DNA of 64,000 bases. It comes from Otis tarda (lineage: Eukaryota > Chordata > Aves > Otidiformes > Otididae). Every line of letters begins with the position of its first letter. The first letter of the stretch is position 1. A program made the translations under genes and the position numbers. Positions 38,192 through 50,028 of this stretch are shown here, piece after piece. The notes under the pieces are model-generated. The model saw only the letters and a list, made by a program, of their open reading frames with translations. It did not search any database and had not been told where the DNA came from. Where the stretch lies: contig CM048591.1 in NCBI GenBank assembly GCA_026413225.1, forward strand, positions 5,719,001 through 5,783,000, given 5' to 3'.

Positions 38192-38490
38192 ATCATTGAA
38201 TACAGGGCTGCAAGGGACCTCGAGGGACTGACTGGTCCATCCTTCTACTCAAAAGCAGGCAAAGTGTTCCTAAACTACTCCTGACAGCTGCTTGTCTAAC
38301 CTGTCCTTATAACTCCCTACAGCACTGGAGGTTCTCCTGTTTCCCGAGGCGTTCTCTCGCCATGCTTATCTACCCTCAGCCTTAGAAAAGTTTGGATTTT
38401 GTTTTTCCCTTCCCTACTGTCTGACCTAAATCTCCTCTGCTGTTTTACCTGCCTTGTGGATCCTTGCTCTGGGCATCATTCTCTGAAGCC
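38192..38490 (-). mobile_element. CR1 LINE 3' fragment, minus strand
   Basis: On the plus strand the inverse CR1 3' end is clear: ATCATTGAATACAGGGCTG, GCAAGGGACCTCGAGGGAC, a TGGTCCATCCTTCTACTCA phrase, then CCTGACAGCTGCTTGTCTAA, CCTGTCCTTATAACTCCCTA, CAGCACTGGAGGTTCTCCTG and CTGACCTAAATCTCCTCTGC. These correspond in order to the end of CR1 read backwards. The element is 5'-truncated and non-coding. Its divergence is moderate and its age lies between those of the young avian copies and the oldest copies here. Confidence 0.8.
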
Positions 38491-40820
38491 CCATGCTGGT
38501 ATTTAAGCTGGTGCAAACAAAGCGAAACAGGCAACACCTCTCAGATTTGGTGGGATTTCAGATACACGCTGGACAAACTGAGGCCATCCCATAGCAGATG
38601 TTCAGATGGGACACAGGTCGCCTTGGCTGGACCTTCACTGAACTTTGCAGGAACCCTTGCAGTTCTCCATCTCTGGTAACATGAAACAGCTTTGATTAAA
38701 CTCACCATTTCCCAGGACTGCTGCTTGAGGATGGTAATTGTAGCTTCAGGAGGCCTGACTTTCTGGTGTTAAACCTCCCAATGAGCTTTAAGAACAAGAG
38801 GCAGCTGGAGTAATCTGCTCAAAAGAGGCACGTTTTGAATTCATTATTTATGCCAGCCTGCAGGGGGGAAATTGTTGTTATTCTCAGTTAAACACCATTT
38901 GGCGACCCAGGATTCCTCCCATTACCTGCTGAGCCAAGTTAGCATGTTGCAAAATGCAAAATAAAACTTAATTTATTATGATTAAGCACCATGTGACAAG
39001 TAAACGGTCCCAGCACAGCAGAGGCCAGAATGACTTTCTTCCTGAAAGCTCTGTCTTCCCTCCTCTGATACTTGTACTTGTTTGTCTCCTTGATGTTTTT
39101 CTTGCCTTTTTCGTTGTTTGACTCTGTGTGGGAAAGATTGCACATGTGTTCTCCTTTGCCTCAGACTTTTATTTTCCCATGCTGTAGCCTTTATGTGTTT
39201 AAGTACTGAACATCTTTTCTTGTGCGAAGAATAACAAGGAGGGAAATAAAATTTAAAAAGAAAAAAAAAAATCTCCAAACCTAAAACTCTGAGTTTATTA
39301 CAAAGGTAAAGGAGCTTCCCTTGGTGGTGCTACGGCTACAAGTCAGCCACAAAGAGCTCTGTTTGTGGCTGCAGGGAGTTAGGGGGAAGAAGCCCACGCG
39401 TAAGCCCTTATTCTCTAAGCAGCGGGGCTCCTACCCTGTGGTTGTTTAACCCCAGTAGAGAGCTGAGAACTACTCATTAAGCACTAGCCAAATACAAATG
39501 GCAATAAATAGTAAGTTTTTCTGGTGGAAACACAAGCAGATTTCATGGTTAAAATCACTGTACGGTTCAACATGGGGTAGGAAATTGAATAACAGAAAGA
39601 TTTTAAGTAACGTAGAAGTCATACATAACCTTAGTCCCTCAAAGCACTACAGAGCATTGTGACTACCCTTGTGCTCTCTGAAATGGTAAAGCCCTGGTGT
39701 GTTTTCAGTCTTTAAAGTCCCTGGTCTTGCAAGACAGAGAGCTAGAACCAGCTGTATGACCATTTTCCAAAGCGATCGGCAAAAAGCTGCCTTCTCTTTT
39801 TTTTTCTGTTTCCACTTTGATCCAGTGAATTTCCCAGTACTCACCTTCATAAATATTTGGTGGCCTCATTTGCAATATTTTCTTTATTTCTGTGTTTTAT
39901 GCAGCAGAAGGGAAGATTATTGTAAAAGCTATTTATGGTTGACGAAGAAATTTTATGTCTTAAGTTTCCTATATAGAAAGGAAACTTTTTTGCTTGCTTG
40001 CTTGCTTGTGTGTTTTTGCATCTCAATTAGTTACTCTAAATACTTGGTACATATTATCTCTTGAATGTCAACCACATAAGCCAACAGAGAACCTTCTACA
40101 GCCTTTAGCTAGCTCAGATGTGACCGGGACTAGTATTTTTTCAAGGCTGCCTCTGGAATATTCTTGTGGCTCCTGCGAGAGTGACACAAAGAGGTAAACA
40201 GATAACACCAATTGGATTGCTGCAGCACATATATTCTTTACTACTGGGAGCGTAAGTAGTTCTTTTTGGTGAAAATAAATCAGTCTGCCTTCAGATAGAG
40301 GTTAAAAATGGGTCAGAAAGGAAAGTAAAACCTGTGGTTAAAGACTTGCCATTCAAGCTCTGTGTTAGTGCTGTATGATCAAGTTTTCAGCTTTGACCCG
40401 GTCCCCATTTCTGACACTGTGTACCTCTGCTGTGCTGTTACTCATTCAGAACTCACATGAAAACATATTTGTCTGTCTGCTAGTAACAAATGCAAAAGGG
40501 AAGGGGAGGCTGCAGGGATTTAAGGGTGGAACAAGACTTTTTATGACTCCAATTCATATCAATCTAAGAAAAAAGCAAACAATTCCAATATCTTATTTTA
40601 ATGCTTTTGTTTATCTTGGAGTTTAGTTGCCATAAAAAGTGTATGTTTAAAATGTCCTTTGGGGAGTTACAGTCCCATAAACTCTTGTAACCAACTGACA
40701 TGTGATAATGGAAGTACCGCTACAAAGTACAGTAAAATGAGATTTTTTTTTTAATTGTAATTTTCAAGTAGTTTGCCTCAAGGTATTGATTGAATTATAT
40801 ATAAACCTTATGTGCTTCTG
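38491..40820. other. Non-coding DNA, no gene seen
   Basis: A 121-codon plus-strand frame (39699-40064) shows no domain. It ends in a hydrophobic run coded partly by the CTTG repeat near 39990-40007 (four to five units), so it is probably chance. An A-run lies near 39260-39270. Nothing else is seen. Confidence 0.5.
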
Positions 40821-41053
40821 AAGGAAAGGAAAGGAAAGGAAAGGAAAGGAAAGGAAAGGAAAGGAAAGGAAAGGAAAGGAAAGGAAAGGAAAGGAAAGGA
40901 AAGGAAAGGAAAGGAAAGGAAAGGAAAGGAAAGGAAAGGAAAGGAAAGGAAAGGAAAGGAAAGGAAAGGAAAGGAAAGGAAAGGAAAGGAAAGGAAAGGA
41001 AAGGAAAGGAAAGGAAAGGAAAGGAAAGGAAAGGAAAGGAAAGGAAAGGAAAG
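40821..41053 (+). repeat. Perfect (GGAAA)n microsatellite, about 46 units
   Basis: These are 233 bp of uninterrupted 5-bp units (AAGGA/GGAAA on the plus strand, TTTCC on the minus strand) without a single variant base. The strand asymmetry is complete, with only A and G on one strand. Long frames through it, such as the repeating KERKG or FLSFP translations on the two strands, are artefacts. A purine-rich but unrepeated tail (GATGTGAGGAGGAAGGGGGA and onward, to about 41106) follows. Such polypurine tracts can form triplexes and are highly mutable in length. Confidence 0.98.
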
Positions 41054-44000
41054 ATGTGAGGAGGAAGGGGGAAGGAAGACGTTATGGAATTGAGGAGGGA
41101 AGGAAAGTCTTGGAGAGACATTAATTCTAACAGTGTCTTGTCAGTCAGACATGAAGCAAGTGGTATTATAATAAAGGAAACAAAATGTTAATTTAACCAT
41201 TTTTAAGAAAATAATTGCTGCACGCATATCGTTGAGCTTTTATTACTTATCTCCCATAGTTGTAATACTATGAAAAGGAAAAATAAAAATAAAAAATAGA
41301 ATCATTTTAACTGTAAAACTGCATTTCCTGCTGATGCACATTCATCCAGGCAGATAGAGCTATCCATCTAGTAAAAAAAAGTTATTTGCAAGCCCTTTGG
41401 GATGGGGCCTGTCACTGTCTCAACACTTCTAAAAAGTTCATTGCAATGATGACAAGTTTCACCCCTCCCTGTTATCTAGACTTCTACTTGGGAATTAAAA
41501 TTCAGATTGTGAAGATGACACAGTTATTGAATTTGCAACTCAGGTCTGAGCCTAGACTTCACTGAACTCCATACCAATTCAGTTTTGTGTGGTTTACTTT
41601 TTATTTCAGGTCTCAGCATATCTACTTTCTCTGACATTCAGACACCACAATTATCTATGGAAATCCAGCATTTCTGCACCTAATGGCTAATGTGACATAT
41701 GCAAATGTTTCCTTTCCCTGTATAGCTACAGCAATAGTGGAGCTACCACTGTAATTATAGCTGGGAAAATGAGGTTGATGACAATACAATGTAAATGGAT
41801 AAAAACTTAGGCTACTTACTTAAAGTTAGCTTTTTGTGGAATTCAGCTCTCACAGCCATCCAAAGGCAAGATCAAATGCCCTGTTTGACATTGGAGCTGT
41901 GCACTTTTCTCATCTCCTGTCCTAAATGCTGTTTGCAGAACTTCTTACAAGTGAACAAAAATAAAATCTAGGCTAATACCTACAGGTCAGAGTATTTAAT
42001 TTAATACATACTAAAGTTCTCTTTCTGTAAAGCATACGTATGGTAATACCCATGGGCGTCTTTGGAAGACACAGAAAAAAAATGTGCTCTTCCCAAAGTG
42101 CTTCATGCCAGTGGAAAATTCTTTCTCCTATCAAAATTTGTCTCATTAAATCTCATCTGAATTTTCCTGCTCCTCATTCTCTTAATATTTGTTTCGTTTT
42201 ACACTGATGCAGTACAAGATGGGTACTCATTAGTATTTGCCCTCCAAAATTTCCTGCAGTTCATTACTTTTTCATGGACATTGTGAAGTTCTGGCCATAG
42301 GACATTCTCTACTATTTCACAGAGGGCAAACAACAGTGCCAGCCGTGTGATGGAAAATGCAGAAAAAATGCAGAGACGTCTGACAGTGTCCTAGAACTGT
42401 GAAAAGTTTTCTTTACATTTTAGGGGGGGGGAAAAAAAGGTTCCTAATCTTTAGATATACTTACATTTTTTCCATGGCTTTCTATAAACCTTCTGCATAG
42501 CCAAATGGAGGTCTGATGGCCATAACAGGTAAAGATACCTATTGAAGGAAAGATTTTTTTTTTTTTTCTGTTCATATTCTAGCAGTGGCATTTAGCAGGG
42601 CTTCTCTAGGCGCTCCATGAAGCCAGGACACAGCAAAGTGACAGTTGCCTCTGGCACTTGGCACCTGTCACCAGAGCCACATTGATCAACATTTCATTTG
42701 CCCTTCATGTCAGGGAAGATGGGTTGGGGTTTTTTTAGGTGATCAAATATGAAACTTTCATCAAGTTCGAAAGCCATTAATTCAACAGCAGGGATTAAAA
42801 GGAGACACAGGTGGTAAGGAAGGAGGGGAAGAGGAATGCCACTTGCTCTGAAAATCAGCCAGCAGCAGGAGCAATCACAAAAACTTCAAGGTCCCTCCTG
42901 CCCTGTCAATCTGCTCCAACAGAAATCAGAGGTGATGGGGCTTTATTTGCTGAGTATTGGGGTGTGTGCAGCTGGGAAAGCAACAGGGCTGAATGGATAA
43001 CCCCACTCCAACATTGTGTTCATACCCACTCCCTGCTGATGAGGGCAGTTGAGTTTAATTTTGAGAGATAATTTAACACTAAAAGTTTGGTAAATGAGTA
43101 AAAGTAAGACAGCTGCTTTGAAGGACAAAGTCTACATATTTACTTGTGTTTGTTTCGGTGGTGCTTAGGACACGGCCAGTGACATCTTCATTAACAAGTC
43201 AAACAAGGCCAGGCAACAATTCCAGAGAAATATCTGTACAGATTTTTTTTTTTTCAAGACTGTTGCTAGAGTTTTGACCTGAATTAATAAACTAGCAGTA
43301 TCTGACCATGGTTTCTGGAGCCATCATGGCCAAAGACCATTCTTGGTAAGCAAGTTTGGATGTGGCATCAAACAATAAGGTGCTTCATTAGTATGGCTGC
43401 TGGCTCATTTGTGCCACTGGTGGCAGTCCCCATGCGTGGGTGCTATGGAGATAGAAGGCATCTCACCTCAAAGACTGTCAGGTTACCAGCAAGATGTTTC
43501 CTGTGGATTATGCAGACCTCTTGTCTGCTTAAAGAATGCAGTGCAATTAATTTTCTTCTTTACACTTAAACATCAAGACCTTGTTCTGAGTTACGGCCCC
43601 AGGGCTATAGGCAGCAGAGCTGGATGCATGGGAATGCAGGGCTGGTGTTTTTAGCTCCTAGGAACGAGGATACTAGCCAGAGTTCATCAAGTAACCTCCC
43701 CTGTTTTTAACAAAAAGGCTTTGAACTTCATATATTTTCAACATGATATTTGGAGGTCAGCCTACTGGTACATGCCAGCTAGATGCTGTTTCATAAGAGC
43801 ATCTCAATAAACTCTATGCCAGGCATGCCTTTTGTCATGGAAGTCACTATCTGTTTTTGCTGCTTTAATCATCTATGATACTGTTAGCAGAGCTGAGTGA
43901 ATAGCTCAAAATGAACCGGTTATCCATTGAAATGACCCACATCCGTTGCTTCTGCAGTATCTGTCACTACTTGCAGTACTCTTACATGTATCGGTTCTGC

Positions 44001-45748
44001 AGTGTTTTGAGATGTATCTGTATATAAAGAAATACACACATGTGTAGGGTTTCTTTCATATTTCGTAAATTTGGGTTGACTGAAAATGTTTTTCTACAGT
44101 TTCCAAAGGTTCTCTTACCTGTAAAAAATAATTCAGACTATCAAAAAGACTAATGATAATAATACAGACCCCCTTCTCAAACTATTGCAAATGTATTTCT
44201 ATAGAAATATTTCTCTGTAAACTAGCTGAAAGACTATCTAACAATTATGGAGTAATTCTGCGTGGATTATTTTAAACTTCATATTTGAGTAGGAAAGGAA
44301 GCAAAGAAAGAAAAATAGTGACCATTTTCTCTAATTGTATCCATCACTGACTTATAATGAAAGAGTACTTCACATCTCCCAAAGTTTGAAAGCTAGGAAA
44401 ATATAACCTGTGTTAGAACAGACCAAGATTTGCTATTCTTAAACAGAAAATATTAGAGCTACGTACTGTAAACATCCCTCTCAATTTAAATGAGCTGGAA
44501 ATAGCACTTTGAAAAGCATTTTTCTTACAGCAAGGACCAGTATGTAACTAAGTTCAATTCTTCCCTCCATTTACCTAAACAAAAAATTTCTCCCTTTTGA
44601 AGGCAAGATAAAATAAGTGGCCCATATTCAGGACACTCTCTCCAGTGAGGTGTCTCTGGATGTGCCCAGAATCTGGGAGACGAAGCTTTTACTGGCACAT
44701 CCTCCTAGGCTGTGTTTGAGCTTAGGGTACCGGGTAGCAGTGCACTGGTGCTGTACCCAGCTGAAAGGCTGCATCGGTACATGACAAGTGTAAGGGACAC
44801 ACTGGGTCTAGTGTGTCTATCTATTGGGATAAATTTTCAGCAGACAGGGATCAGCATGAATGGGAAGAGGTTAATAAAATGAATCTGAAGTATCTGTAGC
44901 CCAACTGCTAGCATCTCTCATTGTACTGTCAGATGACAGGGGATAAATCACTCTCTCCATGAATGTTGAGAATAAAGCCAATTCTGATTGGCATTAAGAA
45001 ATTGTTCTAACAAGGACCAGTTAAGCTTTCACAGACTTTTTTTTCAGCGTAACAACTAATTTTAATACCCTCCACCTCCTTTTCCTTTTTTGTTATTGAC
45101 AGTGGAAAGGAAAAATCTATTTCTGTGATAAAGGACTATGTACGATCTTAAGCAAAATTGCAGACTCTCTCTAAAACAAACTTTATTTTATTTAACTTTC
45201 TTTTTTCACACACACACACAAAAAAGACAACTAATTGCAGTCGATAAGGCATTTTCCTTTATTGCGCACAAATGACAAACCCCAAGAACACAGAGGACTG
45301 TAAAGCAGATAGTTATCTGCGTTTCCCATAGGGGTTAAAGAAAATATCTCGCTCACTACATTACTCTCTCGAGGCAGGAATACACTTACTTGCCAAAAAA
45401 ACATAAGTTACAGCTTTTTACTAGATTTTTTATTTCAGTTCTTTAGTGCCTTGCCATTAGCCCAGGGATTACAATGCAAGAAGTCTTTCAGTGGCAGGAA
45501 CCAGGCGCTGAACTCCTGTTATATTTCTATTTATTTAAAAGTGGATTTGGAGACGTTGCTGAACTGCAAAGGATTTGCTAGTTTATCATTCAGACAGGAG
45601 TAGGTGTCTTTATTCCTTGTCTATAAAACATGAAAAGTTTCTTTTCCTGACCAACCAGTGTAATGCTGTGTGACTCATGAAAGGTAAACTCTATCAGAAG
45701 CTGAAAACCAGGAGTTTCCCAAGAAAAAGAGGTGGCTGAGGTGGCCTT
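41054..45748. other. AT-rich non-coding DNA, no gene seen
   Basis: Minor features are a G-run followed by an A-run near 42423-42438, a T-run of about 15 near 42553-42567 and a short (CA)n run near 45209-45222. Frames are all below 90 codons. The segment at 44630-44800 is somewhat GC-richer, but I do not recognise it. Confidence 0.5.
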
Positions 45749-45920
45749 ACACCTCCAAGGGCTGTCACTTGTACCACTGCTCCTCCCTGCATTTGGCCCA
45801 ACGACCAGGACAGTTTGGGTATGTGCACCTCCCCATCTCGTTTTGAAATTGTACCGCTCAGAAGAAAGGAAAGCAAAGTTTAAAGGACCGTGGGGAGACA
45901 TAATAAGAGCTATGATGAAC
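45749..45920. other. Unassigned segment in front of the second LTR copy
   Basis: This lies between a GCCTT (45744-45748), which matches the bases just after the LTR 3' end, and the first base alignable to the other LTR. It could be the divergent 5' part of this LTR or simply host DNA. It does not begin with TG and shows no match to the inverted-repeat arm, so I leave it open. Confidence 0.3.
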
Positions 45921-46774
45921 CCTCCCACCGGGCGGCTGTCTGGGCCCAACTCGGCCTGGCTGCAAGAAGTGGAGAGGAGATGAGATGTGGAGAGAACCTG
46001 AGAGGCATCTGCCTGCCTGTTGTGAAGACTTTCTGGTGGGAGGAACGGCTGCAGATGCCAAGGTCAGCGCAGAAGGAGGGGGAGCAGTAACGCTGCTCCC
46101 GGCAGAGATTCCCCTGCAGCCCGTGGTGCAGCCCATGGTGAGGCCGGCTGTGCCCCTGCAGCCCGGGGAGGCCCATGGAGGAGCAGAGATCCCCCTGCAG
46201 CCCAGGGAGGACCCCGTACAGGGGCAGGCGGATGCCTGAAGGAGGCTGTGGCCCGTGGAGGGCCTGCAGTGGTGCAGCTGTTCTGCAGGGACTGCACCCC
46301 ATGGAAGAGATGACCCACGCCAGAGCAGTTCACAAAGGACTGTAGCCCGTGGGAGGGACCCCACAATGGAGCAGGGGAGGAATGTGAGGAGTTCTTCGTC
46401 CTCTGAGGAAGAAGTGGTGTAAAGCAATGTGTGATGAGCTGACCATAACCCCCAATTCCTGTTCTTCTCTGTGCCGCCCAGGTGGGGAAGGCGGTAGAGA
46501 TAATTCACATTATGTTGAGCCTGGAAGAGGGAAGGGTGGGGGAAAGTTACTTTGTTCTCTTTCTCATTATCCTGCTTTGGTTTTAATAATAAATAAATAG
46601 TTTTCCCCAAGCTGAGTCTGTTTTGCCTGTAACAGTAAATTTAAGGATCTCTCCCTGTCCTTATCTCAAACCTTGAGTCTTTTTTGATATATTATCTCTC
46701 CCTATTCCCTCGGAGGGTGGCGTACTGAGCGAGAGACTGCTTAGCTTAGTCTCGAGCGGGGCTGAACTACTACA
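45921..46774 (+). mobile_element. 5'-incomplete LTR of the same avian ERV family
   Basis: These 854 bp align end to end with the 3' 844 bp of the LTR at 16007-17517, in opposite orientation. Shared landmarks are TGGGCCCAACTCGGCC, GGCTGCAAGAAGTGGAGAGG, GATGACCCACGCC-GAGCAG, the AATAAA signals at 46588-46597 and the 3' end GGGGCTGAACTAC-ACA. It ends in CA at 46774. Over a 189-bp internal segment the two copies differ at 36 positions (19%), so the two insertions or their source lineages are well separated. The 5' third, including the left inverted-repeat arm, is missing. No retroviral coding region is present. The 250-codon minus-strand frame overlapping it (45858-46610) is antisense and GC-driven. 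Confidence 0.85.
46588..46597 (+). promoter_or_regulatory. Polyadenylation signal AATAAATAAA of the LTR
   Basis: Two overlapping AATAAA hexamers lie 177-187 bp before the LTR 3' end, in the same relative place as in the other copy. Confidence 0.6.
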
Positions 46775-49700
46775 GCCTTGGAAGAGCACAGCGATAATCT
46801 AATTTGTACCAGCTGCCCCAAGGACCAGATGTCACTCATGTGGGCATGTTCCAGAGGGACTTCAGCTTGTAGCCACTTGAGATCACTCTCCTTGGCCACT
46901 TTTCAGCCATTGATCAAATCACAAGTCCACTTTTTCTTATTACACTGCCTCTGAGCTTTTCTCTTCCCCCCTGGTTCAAGGAGCTCCATTTACTTACATG
47001 AACTATTAGCAGGTGGGGGAGATGTTCATTACTAAAGCAGACTCCAGCTGAAATGGCCATATGCTGGTTTGTGAGCAGGTACCTAGCTACTGTGCAAAGG
47101 CAATGACATATGGAGTTCAGCATGGCTTTGTACCCAAAATGGTATTTAAACTTTCAACCTTCAAGCAGAGACTCCAGACTGCATCTCATTTTGCTTCTTT
47201 CTTTTCTGATTTGTAACCAATACTTGATTTAGTAAATGCCAGAATTCAGCTCTGAGGATGGCTGAAAAAGCCTCAGGAAACTTGTGACCTCCTTAATAAA
47301 AGAATATGATAACTTTACTAGATGTAACATTTCAGGGATCTATAAAGATTGATTTGGAAAGTTTTATTTCTTCCTTTCTGCAGGGGAAAAGTAAAAGCAC
47401 CTGGACCACACAGCTGGTTACTAGATGCTATGTGCACTGACAGAAACAGAAAGTATTGGCTTTCGTTACAAGACAGAAATAGGCAGGTAACACAAAGAAG
47501 ACTTTTGAAATATCTACCACAGAAGGCAAAAGGAGTATTTGCTTCTCCAAAGGTCATCATTCGTTAAATAGAGCTCAGAATTTAAAGGTAAATATAAGCC
47601 CCCTACCAGATATATTTCCTCCTGATTTGTACTCACTTTTATCTTCCCCTTACAGAAAGTTTTAAAGCATTACCAGTTCCAGTTACCTTCTTGAGTCATT
47701 TTATGTGAAGCTGACATTACTCCCTTCTGAACAGTGAATGGGGCTGATTCTCCCAGTGCAAATCACCATCCGTTGAACTCTGGGAATGCACCAGCTAAAA
47801 GTTGCTGCAGGATCAAAACTTGGCCCTACCTGATGAGGAATTTTTGCAAAGCCTCATAGCAACTGTATCGTTCAGTTGGTTGAATTTTCTACGATCAGCA
47901 CTCAGATACGGCATAAAATGAGATGATAGCAAAGCACAGCCAAAGAATCTCAAAAAAGCTTTTGTCACCTATTTACGTTACCGCACAAAGGCTGGGATAC
48001 ATCTCACTTGGGTTTAACCATACAGAAGTGAAGCATCTCACTTAGAGAGTCACCTTGCTTTTCCCTGTAATTAAGAGCAACACATACAGATGATGGAAAC
48101 TCCTGGGGATAATTAAGTTCTTCCTGGAATAGTTCCAAAATATTCCAATGAATTGTCCTCTGGAGGCACTGTCTCTATGTACTGTCAGTAAATGCAATAC
48201 ACATGATCAGCTTTGACTAGTTGCTGTAACTTTTTAACAAGGTAGGTAAGTGAGGCAACTGTATCCTTTTAGCATTTTACTTAAAATAAGCTTAAAATGT
48301 ATTATAAGCCACAACGTTTTTCGAGAAACTTTTACTGGAACCTGACATGAAGGAGTTTGTCATTGAGATTTCACAGTGATTTCTTATCCTGGCTCACGAG
48401 ATGAAAGTGCAAATCTTAAAACCATGGACTGACTTTGCTGAACTTAATTTGGAAGATCTGAACAGATTCGTTTCCTTTCTTAAGCTTTGAAATGTCTTGT
48501 TTGACTCTGATTTTGATGATTTTACAACTTTTAAAGTCGAAAGAATAGAAGGTCATTTCTAAACTAAAAAATTATACATTTTGTTACTTCTATTCTGCCA
48601 GAAATATGGTATTTCAATTATTCAAAAATATAAATAATGAAATAATTCAAAACAGAGCAGCATTATCAATTTAAATTTCCTAGAATATTACTTCTCTGGT
48701 GATAATGCTTTGTTAGAAAATTCCTGAACAGACCTACTCAACGCAGTTTAAGTATTACAGAGCATATGTAAAGAGTCTGGAATAAATGAGATCTCATCAG
48801 TCTATTGAGATTGACTGCTATTTGTAAGATTGTTTTAAAATTTGATTATGAGAAATTTTTGTTTATCAAAAGACAGCCAGAGGGGACTGGTGATGATCCG
48901 TCCTGTCTTTAAACATCCCATTATCCTTGATCCAAAATGCAGGCTTCGTTGCATGGTGCAAACAACGTCAGGCTGAGCTCCACAAGAAATGCTATGAACA
49001 CTTCTGAGCATTTTCTACACTAAAAGACAGCTTGTAAAACCCAGAGACTAATGAAAGTTCTTTTAAAAAGTGTCAAGAAAACTTACAGTTCACAAATGCG
49101 TCTTACTTAAAAATGTTCCCACTAAAGACAATGGGAGAGCACATTTAGGACCACCAGTTCAGGCTCTAGTGAAAGGCTCTTGTGTGCAATTTCAGTACAA
49201 TTGCACAGAAGTGAATTTACTTAGATGCAATAAGCATCTACAAGGCTGTCCCTTTTACATAAATATCCCTTCAAACTCCACAGAAAATAAAATTCCTTTA
49301 GGGTGAAACACAATCATTGAACAACTAAGCGGAGACATGAGGGAAAGAAAACCCCAACATAGCAAAGAAAAGACTTGAGGGAGAGCAAGAATTCACATCA
49401 GCATGAAAAAAGGCTGGAATACAGCCAGGCTGCCAGATTTGGTACCCTATGCAAAGTGATCTGGAAAGAAATGATGTAATGTGTAATTTCTTATGTTAAT
49501 ACTACAGAAATAATATATAAACCCACAGCATTTCAGTTTAATAGTATTCTGTGCTTCAGTTTTAATAGTGCCCTGCCTATATGCATAAGAGGAATTAAAA
49601 ACAGATAAATAAATTGCATTTGACCAAGGGCAAAGCTTTGAATTATCTTGGGATCATGGGAGCTGCTCAAGAAAAAGATTTTCTGCTGGGAACAGGAAGC

Positions 49701-49895
49701 AAAAGCTGCCTTTCTTGGGTTCACTTGAGGCTGTGAAACTGTTTTTCTACTGGTCTAAGGAAGTATTCCTTTCCCAAAACAGAAAATCAATTCTATCTAT
49801 TTCAGGAAGGCCAAACCATGTTATTTGCACTCTTACTCCGTATATTCACATTCATTTCAAGGAAATGTTTAACTAATGATTCCTAATACCATCTT
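46775..49895. other. AT-rich non-coding DNA, no gene seen
   Basis: No frame exceeds 80 codons and none is recognisable. I see no simple-sequence array or RNA gene. Confidence 0.5.
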
Positions 49896-49899
49896 CAAA

Positions 49900-50028
49900 G
49901 CAAAATACCTGGCAGAAGAGGTCAGTATCACTATTTCCACTTTGCAAACAGGAAGAACAAGGCACAGGCAAGGTCAGATTACACGTGTGTCAGGAGTCAT
50001 GAACTGATGCTTTGAAACTAAGCCACAG
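49900..50028 (-). mobile_element. MIR-like SINE remnant
   Basis: On the plus strand, ATTTCCACTTTGCAAACAGG, AAGGCACAGGCAAGGTCAGA and GTCAGGAGTCATGAACTGAT match in order the inverse MIR-type phrases 'tccccattttacagatgagg', 'gaggcacagagaggttaag' and 'ctcctgactcc'. It is short and diverged. Confidence 0.45.

Noticed and set aside
40795-41121. Frames of 93-108 codons on both strands with repeating five-residue units.
   Set aside because: They are translations of the (GGAAA)n microsatellite, which is open in all frames because no unit frame makes a stop codon.
45858-46610. A 250-codon minus-strand frame.
   Set aside because: It is antisense to the LTR, extends into flanking DNA, is low in complexity and has no domain. 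GC-rich sequence makes long chance frames.
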